A DNA stretch of 34,493 nt. Source: Rickettsia sp. GTDB taxonomy: Bacteria; Pseudomonadota; Alphaproteobacteria; Rickettsiales; Rickettsiaceae. Where the stretch lies: positions 1 through 34,493 of the forward strand of contig JAHFPS010000014.1 in the NCBI GenBank assembly GCA_023269695.1, read 5' to 3'. The first letter of the stretch is position 1; each line of letters begins with the position of its first letter. The notes below the pieces were generated by a model that saw only the letters and a list, made by a program, of their open reading frames with translations, made no database searches and had not been told where the DNA came from. A program made the position numbers and the translations under genes. This document shows, one piece after another, positions 1 through 8,689 of this stretch.

Positions 1-675
1 GGTCGTAGTCGTACAATTAACTTAGGTAAATTTCCTTATATGTCGGTATCAGAAGCAAGAAATAAAGCTGCTGAACTAAAAAACCAGATAGCAAGAGGCA
101 TTAACCCTCTTGAAAAATTAGCTATTGCAAATAATCCAATAGATAATAAACTAACCAAGTTAACCGTTAAAGAGTTCTTTGATAAATATATTGCAGAACA
201 CTGTAAACTTAAAAATAAGGGTTGGGCAGATAATATTGCTATTATGGAGCTGTATGGTAAAAATTTTTATGAAAGGAAAATATCTACCATAACAAGGGAT
301 GATATTCAAAAAAAATTTAATGAGATTAGCAATAAATTTAAGTATAGTGCTAACAGCTTTGTTAAGTTATTTAGTGCGATGTTCAATATGGGTATTGAGT
401 GGGAAATGTTAGACAAGAATCCAGCAAAGGCTATTGGGAAACATCCAGAAAACGTCAGAGAAAGATATATTACAACCCAAGAGGAACTGTCAAGGTTCAT
501 TAAGGTAGGTATTGCAAACTGTACTAGGATAATTGCAGATGTGTTATTAATGATATTATTCACTGGAGCAAGGAAAAGTAATGTTTTATCTATGAAATGG
601 CAGGATATTAATTTTGAAAATATGACATGGTCTATACCAGCTAAGGATGCTAAAAATGGTAGAACTCAATTTTAA
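1..675 (+). pseudogene. Truncated tyrosine-type integrase (P4-like), 5' end outside window
   Basis: The frame is open from base 1, so the gene starts upstream of the window. The visible 224 codons hold the end of the arm-binding (DUF4102-type) domain (NLGKFPYMSVSEAR), the core-binding SAM-like domain at about codons 55-140, and the beginning of the catalytic domain with its first catalytic arginine (FTGARKSNVLSMKW). The protein stops at GRTQF, where intact relatives continue through the His-x-x-Arg box to the nucleophilic Tyr. About 150 C-terminal residues, including the Tyr, are therefore missing and the product cannot recombine DNA. It lies about 250 bp from the 3' end of tRNA-Val, the usual address for this family. 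Best read as the relic of an integrative element; whether a RAGE-type element or a phage is unknown. Confidence 0.85.
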
Positions 676-820
676 GTTGATTCAGTTCATTATCGATGAT
701 AAAAATAATTAACTATTTTTTAGTTGTATATTTCAATAAGATAGGTACTTAAAAGTAGTATTTTGATATGTAGCCGATATGTAACTCTTCCGCCAAAAAA
801 ACCTACGAATTAATTGTAAA

Positions 821-847
821 TTGACAAGTAATAAAATTTCCTATACT
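821..847 (+). promoter_or_regulatory. Candidate sigma-70 promoter facing the tRNA-Val antisense side
   Basis: TTGACA at 821-826 matches the -35 consensus and TATACT at 842-847 resembles a -10 box, but the spacer is only 15 nt. It points at a good ribosome site (GGAG, 871-874) and an ATG at 883. It is probably the promoter of a gene whose body was lost when the neighbouring element decayed. Confidence 0.3.
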
Positions 848-882
848 ATTAAAACTTAATCTAATTAATCGGAGAAAGTGCT

Positions 883-987
883 ATGAGTATCAGGTTTCTA
901 ACGAAAATATCACTAAGTACTTGGTGGGCGGTAGTGGATTCGAACCACCGACCTTTACGATGTCAACGTAATGCTCTAACCAACTGA
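883..987 (+). other. 34-codon ORF running antisense through tRNA-Val, probably a truncated gene start
   Basis: ATG at 883 is preceded by GGAGAAAG with good spacing and by a possible promoter. Only about the first 13 codons lie outside the tRNA; the rest is the antisense reading of tRNA-Val, ending at TGA 985-987. The likeliest explanation is that the promoter and first codons of a mobile-element gene now abut the tRNA at an attachment-site junction. A functional peptide is not expected. Confidence 0.2.
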
Positions 988-998
988 GCTAACCGCCC
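922..998 (-). tRNA. tRNA-Val (anticodon GAC)
   Basis: Reading the minus strand, the 7-bp acceptor stem GGGCGGT/ACCGCCC closes a full cloverleaf: D arm GCTC...GAGC, anticodon stem TTACG/CGTAA with loop TTGACAT (anticodon GAC), and T loop TTCGAAT. The discriminator A is followed by an encoded CCA (922-924). The mature 5' end is at 998. Its 3' end faces the broken integrase, as expected if the T-arm/3' end served as an integration site. Confidence 0.96.
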
Positions 999-1153
999 CT
1001 ATTTTTTTCTGTTTTATATATTTTATACTTAAAACAACAAAATATATCTCAAGCTTTTATAGTAACATGTCTAATCTATAATAGCTCCAATTTCAAGTTT
1101 TATTTGCATTATTTTAAATATTCAGCTAGAATCTAGCATAAAATTATAAATAA

Positions 1154-1804
1154 ATGACTTTAAAATCTCAAGCTTTTGATATCAACAATAACTTTGTAGT
1201 AGCACTGGATGGTCCAGCGGCATCAGGTAAAAGTACAATTGGACGAATGTTATCACAAAAACTTAATCTCACCTACTTCCAATCAAGTATTGTATATAGA
1301 AGTCTTGCTCTTTCTTGTATAAACCAAAAAATTGATCTTACTGACATAAATAGAATAATTGAATTATCTAAATCTACGGAATATATACAAAATTCAGAAC
1401 TTGATAGTGAGGTTGTAGGTAATATAGCCTCAAAAGTTGCTGTTATACCGGAAGTAAGAAATAATCTGGGAGTATATTTGGTAAAATTAATAGAAACAAC
1501 TCCTAGAATTATAATGGAAGGTAGAGATATTGGAACAGTAGTGGCTCCTTCGGCTAATTTAAAGATTTTTATCAAAGCAGATATTGTTATTAGAGCAAAG
1601 AGAAGATGTAAAGAACTGCAAGAGAAAGATGGAGAATATCTCTTTGATACAGTTCTACAACAACTGGAAACAAGAGACAAAAGAGACATAGAGCGTGATA
1701 TTGCTCCGTTAACTATCTCTCCAGGAACTTTAGAAATTGATACTTCTTATCTATCACCAAAAAAAGTGATTGATAAGATTATGGAGTTTATTTCAGTTAG
1801 GTAA
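1154..1804 (+). CDS. cmk: Cytidylate kinase
   Basis: This 216-aa enzyme phosphorylates CMP and dCMP to the diphosphates with ATP in the cytoplasm, in pyrimidine nucleotide salvage and supply. The P-loop GPAASGKST is at residues 20-28, and the EGRDIGTVV segment typical of Cmk is at about 122-130. Near the C-terminus the lid arginines are visible (ETRDKRDIERD), followed by IDTSYLS. Length is normal for the family. No strong Shine-Dalgarno precedes ATG 1154, but the conserved N-terminal region begins soon after it and no better start is seen. The order cmk-rpsA is conserved in alphaproteobacteria, which supports both calls. A terminator-like hairpin follows, so rpsA is probably transcribed mainly from its own promoter. 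Confidence 0.95.
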   Translation: MTLKSQAFDINNNFVVALDGPAASGKSTIGRMLSQKLNLTYFQSSIVYRSLALSCINQKIDLTDINRIIELSKSTEYIQNSELDSEVVGNIASKVAVIPEVRNNLGVYLVKLIETTPRIIMEGRDIGTVVAPSANLKIFIKADIVIRAKRRCKELQEKDGEYLFDTVLQQLETRDKRDIERDIAPLTISPGTLEIDTSYLSPKKVIDKIMEFISVR

Positions 1805-1807
1805 CAT

Positions 1808-1837
1808 CAACATATTTTATGTGCCATATGTTGTTTT
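1808..1837 (+). terminator. Probable intrinsic terminator after cmk
   Basis: The 8-bp perfect stem CAACATAT/ATATGTTG (1808-1815 with 1826-1833) has a 10-nt loop and is followed by TTTT. It starts 4 nt after the cmk stop codon. The stem is AT-rich and so weak in absolute terms, but normal for this genome. Confidence 0.5.
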
Positions 1838-1871
1838 ATCTACATTTATTAACCATTCATAGTTAATTTAG

Positions 1872-1958
1872 TTGGATTTGATTTCCAGTGAGATAGAAGT
1901 GAAACCTAGGTTTAGGTCAACATCTAAGCAACTCGCTTGAGCAAATTCAAATCAATTG
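1872..1958. repeat. Imperfect palindrome between cmk and rpsA
   Basis: TTGGATTTGATTT near 1872-1884 is nearly complementary to AAATTCAAATCAA near 1943-1955, with a CCTAGG core between them. It may be a decayed palindromic element of the kind scattered through rickettsial genomes. It overlaps the proposed rpsA -35 box. Confidence 0.25.
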
Positions 1959-1966
1959 ACTATAAT
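1937..1966 (+). promoter_or_regulatory. Candidate rpsA promoter
   Basis: TTGAGC (1937-1942) and a perfect TATAAT (1961-1966) are separated by 18 nt. The predicted transcript start near 1973 leaves a leader of about 33 nt to ATG 2006, but only about 6 nt to the upstream GTG at 1979. This favours ATG 2006 as the rpsA start. Confidence 0.5.
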
Positions 1967-2005
1967 TTATTATACTAGGTGGCACAACTAGTATTAGAGA
2001 ATAAT

Positions 2006-3739
2006 ATGCAAAAAATTAAGAAAAAATTTGTTTCCCAACTTGCAGAAGTTAGCATTCAATCTCATGAAGATTTTGCCCAAATGCTTGAAACCATAAGTAC
2101 TAGCCATATAAAAGAAGGTACTGTTGTCAAAGGTCAAGTAGTAGGTATTGCCAAAGGAATTATCATAGTTGACGTTGGATTAAAGAATGAAGGTAGAGTT
2201 CCCGTAGAAGAATTTGCCCTAGCTAGTAGTCAACCTTTACCAGAAGTTGGTGATATAGTTGATGTATATATTGAGAAAGTTGAAGGTCGCAACGGTAGAA
2301 CTATATTAAGTCGTGAAAAAGCTATTAGAGAAGAATCGTGGGGACATTTAGAAATTGCATGTGCTAAAAAACAATTTGTTGATGGGGTAATATTTGGACG
2401 TGTTAAAGGTGGATTTACCGTTGACGTATCAGGGGTTGTTGCTTTCTTGCCTGGAAGTCAGGTAGATGTTAGACCAATAAAAGATATTTCTTCGTTAATG
2501 GGTATCAAGCAGCCATTCCAAATTTTGAAGATGGATAAGAAACTTGGTAATATTGTAGTTTCTAGAAGAGCCATACTTGAGGAATCAAGATCTGAGGCTA
2601 GAGATGAAATGTTGTCAAAAATTAAGGAAGGAATAATATTAGATGGCACAGTAAAAAATATCACTGATTACGGTGCGTTTATTGCTTTAGGTAGTTCAGG
2701 TAATGTAGATGGTTTATTGCACGTTACTGATATTTCATGGAGTAGAATAAATCACCCTTCTGAAGTTTTATCGTTAGATCAAAAAGTTAAAGTTATAGTT
2801 ATAAAATTTAACGAAGAAACTAAGAGAATTTCACTTGGTATGAAGCAACTTGACCATAATCCATGGCAAAGTATAAAAGAAGAATTCCCGGTCGGTACAA
2901 TAATGACTGGCAAAGTAACAAATATTGCTGATTATGGAGTATTTATTGAACTAAAAGATGGCATTGAGGGGCTTGTTCATTCAAGCGAAATTAGTTGGGT
3001 AAAATTAAATCAACATCCTAAGAAAATGCTTACTATCGGTCAAGAAGTGCAATTTGCAATTTTAGAAGTTGATACTGATAAACATAGAATATCCCTAAGT
3101 ATTAAGCAGTGTCAAGATAACCCACTCATTGAGTTTGCCAATCGTAATCCAATAGGTAGTATAATTAAAGCACCAATACGAAATATCACTGACTTTGGTA
3201 TGTTTGTAGCACTTGATGACAATATTGACGGCATGATTCATGAAACGGATATAAGCTGGGAAGGTAATGGTATTGAACTGTTAAAAACATATAAAAAGAA
3301 TGATCAAATAGAATGTAAGGTTTTATCAATTGATATTGAGAAGGAACGTATAAGTTTAGGTATTAAACAATTAAGTGAAGAGACGCAGCAAGATGAATTT
3401 GACCTGTACAAAAAAAATATGGTTGTTACTTGCTCAGTCACTGCAGTTCAAGATGATAGAATAGAAGTTGCTTTAGACAATAAAATATCGGGTTTTATCA
3501 AGAAAGCTGATCTTTCTAGTGAGAAAACCGAACAAAAAACTGAAAAATTTGCTCCTAATGACAGAATTGATGCAAAAATCATCACCATTGATAAAGCATC
3601 TCGTAAAATTACTCTATCAATAAAAGCCCTTGAAATAGAGAGGAGAGAACAGGCTATCAAAGAATATGGTTCTGCTGATAGTGGAGCTAGTCTAGGAGAC
3701 ATACTTGGAGCAGCTCTTGACGATAGTAAAAAACAATAA
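2006..3739 (+). CDS. rpsA: 30S ribosomal protein S1
   Basis: S1 binds mRNA on the small ribosomal subunit and helps leaderless or weakly Shine-Dalgarno-led messages to initiate. The 577-aa product (from ATG 2006) contains six S1/OB-fold repeats. The central copies are clearest, with D(Y/F)GxFI/V...GLVH or GMIH...DISW signatures, for example [18 protein letters not shown] and TDFGMFVAL. The first two repeats are more divergent, as in other S1 proteins, and the last is weak. ATG 2006 has AGAGA about 6 nt upstream and fits the predicted transcript start. A GTG at 1979 would add nine residues (MAQLVLENN), has no ribosome site and would leave almost no leader. Position after cmk is the conserved alphaproteobacterial arrangement. 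Confidence 0.95.
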   Translation: MQKIKKKFVSQLAEVSIQSHEDFAQMLETISTSHIKEGTVVKGQVVGIAKGIIIVDVGLKNEGRVPVEEFALASSQPLPEVGDIVDVYIEKVEGRNGRTILSREKAIREESWGHLEIACAKKQFVDGVIFGRVKGGFTVDVSGVVAFLPGSQVDVRPIKDISSLMGIKQPFQILKMDKKLGNIVVSRRAILEESRSEARDEMLSKIKEGIILDGTVKNITDYGAFIALGSSGNVDGLLHVTDISWSRINHPSEVLSLDQKVKVIVIKFNEETKRISLGMKQLDHNPWQSIKEEFPVGTIMTGKVTNIADYGVFIELKDGIEGLVHSSEISWVKLNQHPKKMLTIGQEVQFAILEVDTDKHRISLSIKQCQDNPLIEFANRNPIGSIIKAPIRNITDFGMFVALDDNIDGMIHETDISWEGNGIELLKTYKKNDQIECKVLSIDIEKERISLGIKQLSEETQQDEFDLYKKNMVVTCSVTAVQDDRIEVALDNKISGFIKKADLSSEKTEQKTEKFAPNDRIDAKIITIDKASRKITLSIKALEIERREQAIKEYGSADSGASLGDILGAALDDSKKQ

Positions 3740-3794
3740 ATTTTTTTATTTAACCAATGTCGGTTCTATACCGCTTTAAGCCTGATTGACTTAT

Positions 3795-3832
3795 ACCTGA
3801 ATTTGACATAACTTGTTATATCAAATTCAGGT
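3795..3832. repeat. Long perfect hairpin upstream of murA
   Basis: ACCTGAATTTGA (3795-3806) is exactly complementary to TCAAATTCAGGT (3821-3832). The inner bases form a further five pairs (ATAAC/GTTAT), giving a stem of about 18 bp with one mismatch. No U-run follows, so it is a poor intrinsic terminator. It may be an operator, an mRNA-stabilising 3' end for rpsA, or a small palindromic element. murA begins 22 nt downstream. Confidence 0.6.
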
Positions 3833-3853
3833 TATTATATATAAGGAATTCCT

Positions 3854-5128
3854 ATGGACAGTTTAATAATTCAAGGTGGCATCCCCCTTGAAGGTAGTAT
3901 TAGCATTAGCGGAGCTAAAAATGCAGCATTACCGATTATGACAGCTGCCCTGCTTACGGATAAGCTTAGCATTAATAATATTCCAAAGCTTACCGATGTT
4001 CTTACAATGAAAAATTTACTTGAGAATTTAGGTAGTGTTGTCACTGTAACTGATCATCAAGCTCACTTGAACATGGATATCGATAGCAGCAATATTAATA
4101 ATTTTACTGCACCATATGATATAGTACGTAAAATGCGTGCTTCTATTTGGGTTCTTGGACCGTTACTCTCTAGATTCTCTAAAGCTAAAGTTTCCTTACC
4201 TGGAGGATGTGCTATAGGCGCTCGGCAAGTAGATCTACATATAGCAGTTCTGCAAGCTATGGGAGCAAATATTGATGTTGATCATGGTTATATTAATGCT
4301 ACAATCAAAGGTAGATTAAAAGCCGTACATTTTGTTTTTAAACAAATATCTGTTGGAGCAACAATTAACTCCATAATGGCAGCTACTTTGGCTGAAGGAG
4401 AAACGATATTATTTAACTGTGCTAGAGAACCAGAAATTGTTGATCTATGCCATTGCCTTAACAAAATGGGGGCAGAAATAGATGGAATTGGTACAAGCGA
4501 AATAACAATTATTGGTAAATCTTATTTAAAAAATACCAATTATTCAATCATGCCGGATCGTATTGAAGCCGGTACCTACATGATGGCTGCTGCCATTACT
4601 AGAGGCAATTTAAATATTTATGGAATTAACAGCAATATTGTTGAAAATATAGTATCAAAACTTATTGCAGCCGGCATAAAAGTTGAGCCTATTGATAATG
4701 GTTTAAGAGTTTCTTATGTAGATAGATTAAATCCTGTGGATATCCATACAAGTCCATATCCAGGTTTTGCAACAGATTTCCAAGCTCAGTTTATGAGTCT
4801 TATGACTCTTTGCAACGGTTCTTCTACAATTACGGAAACTATTTTTGAAAACCGATTTATGCATGTTCCTGAATTATGCCGAATGGGTGCAAATATAACA
4901 GTTAAAGGGAATAGTGCTATAATACACGGTGTACCTTTTTTGACAGGAGCCGAAGTTATGGCAAGCGACCTCAGAGCATCAGTGTCTCTGGTATTAGCTG
5001 GACTTGCCGCCAATGATACAACAAAAATACATAGAATCTACCACTTAGACCGCGGATATCAAACCTTGGAAAAAAAATTAAGTAATTGCGGGGCAAATAT
5101 AGTACGAATTACAAGAGATAGTGTTTAA
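3854..5128 (+). CDS. murA: UDP-N-acetylglucosamine 1-carboxyvinyltransferase
   Basis: MurA transfers enolpyruvate from PEP to UDP-GlcNAc, the committed cytoplasmic step of peptidoglycan precursor synthesis. The 424-aa protein has SGAKNAALP with the conserved Lys22/Asn23, [10 protein letters not shown], and the active-site loop [14 protein letters not shown] with catalytic Cys119. Because the residue is Cys and not Asp, fosfomycin sensitivity of the enzyme is expected from general knowledge of MurA. FATDFQAQ and the C-terminal [13 protein letters not shown] are also typical. The start has AGG (3844-3846) 7 nt upstream, within the palindrome AGGAATTCCT. Together with PBP1A and slt in this window it indicates that peptidoglycan synthesis is retained. 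Confidence 0.97.
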   Translation: MDSLIIQGGIPLEGSISISGAKNAALPIMTAALLTDKLSINNIPKLTDVLTMKNLLENLGSVVTVTDHQAHLNMDIDSSNINNFTAPYDIVRKMRASIWVLGPLLSRFSKAKVSLPGGCAIGARQVDLHIAVLQAMGANIDVDHGYINATIKGRLKAVHFVFKQISVGATINSIMAATLAEGETILFNCAREPEIVDLCHCLNKMGAEIDGIGTSEITIIGKSYLKNTNYSIMPDRIEAGTYMMAAAITRGNLNIYGINSNIVENIVSKLIAAGIKVEPIDNGLRVSYVDRLNPVDIHTSPYPGFATDFQAQFMSLMTLCNGSSTITETIFENRFMHVPELCRMGANITVKGNSAIIHGVPFLTGAEVMASDLRASVSLVLAGLAANDTTKIHRIYHLDRGYQTLEKKLSNCGANIVRITRDSV

Positions 5129-5190
5129 AAAAACATGACCTATTTTAGTACCTCTAATTGCTGACTGTCTAAGGTTTGTCTAGACAAAAG

Positions 5191-5223
5191 GGACCACTTC
5201 ACCATAGTGTCCTACATTTTTTA
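5191..5223 (+). terminator. Weak terminator-like hairpin downstream of murA
   Basis: GGACCACT and AGTGTCC form an imperfect stem (5191-5212), followed a few bases later by a run of T residues (5217-5222). It lies about 60 bp past the murA stop and before the first family 1 repeat. It is the only candidate terminator for murA. Confidence 0.3.
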
Positions 5224-5285
5224 TTCTATCGTGAAAGTATAATTCGGTATGCATGTCGATTTAAGGAAAAAAGATGATCTCCAGA

Positions 5286-5423
5286 CGTCATTGCGAGGAG
5301 CCACTAAAGTGGCGACGAAGCAATCCAAAAAATTGATTAGAAATGGATTGCTTCGTTACCGCAAAGCGGCTCCTCGCAATGACGCCAGTTTGCTATGGAT
5401 AAATACTAATCGGGTTAGCTATA
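5286..5423. repeat. Family 1 MITE-like palindrome, copy A (left arm shortened)
   Basis: CGTCATTGCGAGGAG at 5286 is mirrored by CTCCTCGCAATGACG ending at 5384. Each half contains a small internal stem (GCCACTAAAGTGGC; GCCGCTTTGCGGT) and the inner arms GAAGCAATCC/GGATTGCTTC. The right arm continues through CCAGTTTGCTATGG to the terminal GTTAGCTATA (5414-5423). The matching left terminal arm is absent. Open frames crossing it reflect translated repeat. Confidence 0.85.
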
Positions 5424-5424
5424 C

Positions 5425-7080
5425 TTACCATATAAATATAAAAAACTTCTTAATAAAAATCTGTATAAAATAAAATAATATGATACAGCATAAACATATA
5501 ATTAGGCTAACCATCATGGAATGAGGTAATTTATTTTCTGAAATTTTCATGTCCTCTCCGTCTTTAATGTCATCCCTGCAATCTTTAATGTCATCCCCGC
5601 GTAGGCGGGGATCTAAAACATCCTTGACAATGATGTCATCCCTGTGTAAGTAGGTATCTAGATTCCCGCTTTTGCGGGAATGACAATTTATGCTAGACAG
5701 CTGGGATGATAACCATTGTGATTCAGTTTGGCTCAAATTTCCTTCATAGAACCTTGGTTTATAAATAAATATCAGAAGCTTTGCTAAATAAAGTGCAGAG
5801 AATAATGTACTTAAAGCTAGTACCCCCATAACTAATATTTGATTTTGTTCGGCAGCTGCCAGCATAATATAAAACTTACTAATAAAACCACCAAAAGGGG
5901 GAATGCCGATTAAAGATAAACTGGCAATAAATACCATAAAGCTGGTTTTGGGCATTTCTTTACCAGCATTGATTAGGTCAGAGAGCTGGTTAGTCTTCTT
6001 TAAGCTATAAATACTTCCCATTCCATAAAATAAACAGATTTTAGTAAATGAATGCGAAGATAAATGCAGGATAGCTGCTCCTATGGATTTTGAGGTAAAC
6101 ATGAAGCTACTCAGTAAAGCTATCCCTAATTGGTTAATCGTAGAATAGGCTAGAATCTTCTTAATATTATCACTAGTTAATGCTTTAAAGGAACTATAAA
6201 ATATGGTGATAATTGGCAAGAAAAGAACCCAATTAAATTCTGCAAAAATAGATTGTAAATATTTAAGACCAAAAATATATATCAGAATCTTATAGATACA
6301 AAAAAGCCCAGTTTTAACAACTACCACCGCATGTAGTAAGGCACTTACTGGGTAATGTGCTACCATTGCTGCTGGTAGCCATTGATGCAAAGGGTATAAG
6401 GCTGCCTTCGATATGCCAAAAATAAACATTAATAACAAAATTATTGTTTGATTTTTGGAAAAATAATGCTCAATAAAACCTTGCGATGTAAAATCACCAT
6501 GCCCTACTTTAGCATAAATAATTATTAGGGCTGGCAAAAATAGTAATATCCCTGAGATCATTAATATCTTCAAATATTTATAAACTCCTGCCATCACTTT
6601 ATCTCCACCACTATGACCAATTAATGGAGCAGTTGATAATGTTAATATTTCATAAAAAATAAACATAGTAAAAAGGTTCGAAGATAATGCTACCAGCCCA
6701 CCAGATAACACACTTAGATTAATAAAGAATAGAAAACGACTGGAATTATCAATATTATTAATTGCCAAATATTTGGTGGTGTAAATTAACGCACAAATCC
6801 ATAAAAAACTCAGTAAGGTTAAGAAAATGAGGCTAAGGGCTTCTAAATGCAGTCCAATAGCAAAATTACTGAATATATTTATTGACAGATTTGCTCTTAC
6901 GCCTTTCAGAAATAACCAATCGATAATTAAAATATTAACAAAAAAGAAGCTACTAATGGTAATTAATAAAGAGTTACGCGTGTTATTATCGCTATTACTG
7001 ATAAAGGGTGTAACTAAATTTAATACAGCTAGAAGTAAAGTTGATACAATCAAAAAGCTAGGGGTAACAGAAGGGTACAT
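5425..7080 (-). CDS. Monovalent cation/H+ antiporter D-type subunit with an in-frame repeat insertion
   Basis: This inner-membrane protein belongs to the NuoL/M/N-MrpA/D proton-translocating family, with about 13-14 hydrophobic segments. Counted from ATG 7080, the channel residues Glu144 (FYEILTLSTAPLIGHS), Lys225 (GISKAALYPLHQW) and Lys256 (VVVVKTGLFCIYK) are present, so this copy looks active. Residues 466-507 (reading CHSRKSGNLD and LDPRLRGDD) are translated family 2 repeat (DNA 5557-5690), placed in a loop before the final membrane segment without breaking the frame. The upstream Met at 7089 sits directly against GGAG (spacing 1 nt), whereas ATG 7080 is about 10 nt away, so 7080 is preferred. 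It is third gene of the cluster, separated from the second by a repeat-filled gap. The exact subunit name (mrpD-like or NuoM-like) is uncertain. Confidence 0.85.
   Translation of the reverse strand: MYPSVTPSFLIVSTLLLAVLNLVTPFISNSDNNTRNSLLITISSFFFVNILIIDWLFLKGVRANLSINIFSNFAIGLHLEALSLIFLTLLSFLWICALIYTTKYLAINNIDNSSRFLFFINLSVLSGGLVALSSNLFTMFIFYEILTLSTAPLIGHSGGDKVMAGVYKYLKILMISGILLFLPALIIIYAKVGHGDFTSQGFIEHYFSKNQTIILLLMFIFGISKAALYPLHQWLPAAMVAHYPVSALLHAVVVVKTGLFCIYKILIYIFGLKYLQSIFAEFNWVLFLPIITIFYSSFKALTSDNIKKILAYSTINQLGIALLSSFMFTSKSIGAAILHLSSHSFTKICLFYGMGSIYSLKKTNQLSDLINAGKEMPKTSFMVFIASLSLIGIPPFGGFISKFYIMLAAAEQNQILVMGVLALSTLFSALYLAKLLIFIYKPRFYEGNLSQTESQWLSSQLSSINCHSRKSGNLDTYLHRDDIIVKDVLDPRLRGDDIKDCRDDIKDGEDMKISENKLPHSMMVSLIICLCCIILFYFIQIFIKKFFIFIW
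5557..5690. repeat. Family 2 repeats inserted in the antiporter coding sequence
   Basis: Three family 2 units lie head to tail: TGTCATCCCTG near 5570, a perfect hairpin CCCCGCGTAGGCGGGG near 5597, and CCTGTGTAAGTAGG plus CCCGCTTTTGCGGG up to about 5690. Read on the minus strand they are stop-free in the antiporter frame. The insertion is 42 codons, a multiple of three. Confidence 0.8.
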
Positions 7081-7109
7081 TACTGCCATTCTCCAATATT
7101 ATATGTTAA

Positions 7110-7247
7110 GATCCCTGCTTTCGCAGGGATGACATTAAGGAACTCAATGTACCCACCTTTGATGTCATTCCCGCGTAGGCGGGAATCTAACCATAACATT
7201 CTTTTGGATTGCTTCGTTGCCACTAAAGGTAGCTCCTTGCAATGACG
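7110..7247. repeat. Repeat block in the antiporter operon gap (family 2 pair plus half of family 1)
   Basis: GATCCCTGCTTTCGCAGGGAT (7110-7130) and TGTCATTCCCGCGTAGGCGG (from 7163) are two family 2 hairpins. From about 7204 to 7247 a right half of family 1 follows (GGATTGCTTCG...CTCCTTGCAATGACG). The block fills the space between the second and third antiporter genes. A 60-codon minus-strand open frame here is only translated repeat. Confidence 0.8.
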
Positions 7248-7265
7248 GAATTTTATGTGCATCGC

Positions 7266-8684
7266 CTAGCCTCTCAATAGCTGTAATTGGTTTAAGAATA
7301 TTGGCAGGAAAAATTGCATTATACTAACAAAAATCAGCCCGTCATATTTATACTTAGTGCTAGACTGTAATAGTGTATAATTAGAGTGATGCCAACATAG
7401 TTTTTTGGCAATTTTATAATGATAAAGTAATGACATAGCAGAGCTTATAACAACAATCACCAACTCAAGCCACATACTCTCCACAACCAACAACTCAAAG
7501 ATAGTAAGCTTAATAAAAAACATACTACTTATTGGCAAACCACAACTGCAAATTAGGCTAAAAACTACTAAGACCCGCCATAATATATTGCTACTGGGTA
7601 TGCTATGGGTATCAAAATAAGCAATGATTAGAAATAGAGCGATCTTGTTAAGACTATCAGCAAACAAAAAGGGGAATAGGATTAATTCACCTCTAGGAAT
7701 AACTAACAGCAAAAATATATAACCAATCTGTACTGCCGAGGAATAGATAACAATATTTCTGACTTTCTCTTGGCTTCGGCAAGCAAAATATGTACATAAA
7801 ATAATAGTTGCCAAAGCGATCGGTTTGATAAAACTTGCTAGATCATTAATGATTATACTATAGTCAATGGTAAAACGAATGAACCTCAAGATTATATAAA
7901 TACCAATGATGCTGGAAATACTAGCAAGATATGTCAAAATAACCGGAGCAACCGAAGAATAGGCTCTGATCATCCAAAAATGCATAGGGAAAAAAGCCGT
8001 TTTTAATATAGCACCAATTAGAAAAAAACTAATAGCTAGCTTGACTATTTTGCTGTCATAATGTGTCTGAAGAAGCATGGAAATATCTGACATATTAAGG
8101 CTGCCAGTAGTGCTTAATAAAAACCCAATGGCTATTAATATCAAAGTTGCCCCGACCGTACCAAGCATCAGATAATCGAAAGCACCGATGACAGCCTTGG
8201 GGTTATTACCCTGTGCCATTAGTGCATAAGCACTTAATGAAGATATTTCAATAAATACATAAAGATTAAAAAGGTCGTTGGTGCTTACTATACCAAGATA
8301 CCCGCTATGAGCAAATAATAAAACTGCGTAAAATAACGATTGCCTTTTGTTATCAATAAATTTAAGTACGGTAGTTGCAAGCAACTTGTTACAAAAAATT
8401 AGGAAAAATAATAATACAGCATTAATATAGATGATTATAGGTTGGTTTAGATAATCTAGCCTATATTCAATACCTATAGGGGCATGCCAATTACCAAAAT
8501 CATATGACACGGCACCTTTACTAATTGCCAATAGACCATAAATACTTAAAAATAAACTTAGTGCAATCGAAATAACTGCTATAATTCGAGTGGCAAGCAC
8601 ATAACGAAAAGTTAGTATTGAAAATAATGCTCCAAAAAATGGCAGCAATACTTGTAAAGCTGGAAAATGTTTAATTAATATCAT
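7266..8684 (-). CDS. Monovalent cation/H+ antiporter D-type subunit (MrpD/NuoN-like)
   Basis: This 472-aa polytopic inner-membrane protein has about 13-14 segments of the proton_antipo_M fold, as in MrpD and complex I NuoM/N. The conserved channel Glu146 is in LYVFIEISSLSAYAL, and Lys228 precedes the loop FFPMHFWM. The second channel lysine, expected two residues before Gly in the K-x-G-x-Y motif, is replaced by Ile259 (SSIIGIY). Its proton path may therefore be altered, or the subunit may be structural. It starts 5 nt after the C-subunit gene stops, so translation is probably coupled. The downstream gene is a second D-type paralogue. Assignment to Mrp rather than complex I rests on the neighbouring C subunit. 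Confidence 0.85.
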   Translation of the reverse strand: MILIKHFPALQVLLPFFGALFSILTFRYVLATRIIAVISIALSLFLSIYGLLAISKGAVSYDFGNWHAPIGIEYRLDYLNQPIIIYINAVLLFFLIFCNKLLATTVLKFIDNKRQSLFYAVLLFAHSGYLGIVSTNDLFNLYVFIEISSLSAYALMAQGNNPKAVIGAFDYLMLGTVGATLILIAIGFLLSTTGSLNMSDISMLLQTHYDSKIVKLAISFFLIGAILKTAFFPMHFWMIRAYSSVAPVILTYLASISSIIGIYIILRFIRFTIDYSIIINDLASFIKPIALATIILCTYFACRSQEKVRNIVIYSSAVQIGYIFLLLVIPRGELILFPFLFADSLNKIALFLIIAYFDTHSIPSSNILWRVLVVFSLICSCGLPISSMFFIKLTIFELLVVESMWLELVIVVISSAMSLLYHYKIAKKLCWHHSNYTLLQSSTKYKYDGLIFVSIMQFFLPIFLNQLQLLRG

Positions 8685-8689
8685 TTACT

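Noticed and set aside
1273-1689. 138-codon frame antisense to cmk
   Set aside because: Shadow frame of a well-supported kinase; no start signals or family motifs.
1979-2005. GTG start giving a nine-residue longer S1 protein
   Set aside because: No ribosome site, and the predicted transcript would start only about 6 nt upstream; ATG 2006 fits better.
5249-5473. 74-codon plus-strand frame
   Set aside because: It spans repeat copy A and runs into the antisense of the antiporter 3' end; amino-acid text is repeat translation.
7080-7262. 60-codon minus-strand frame between two antiporter genes
   Set aside because: Made of family 2 and family 1 repeat sequence (RLRGND, VIPAKAGI), overlapping the next gene; no independent coding signal.
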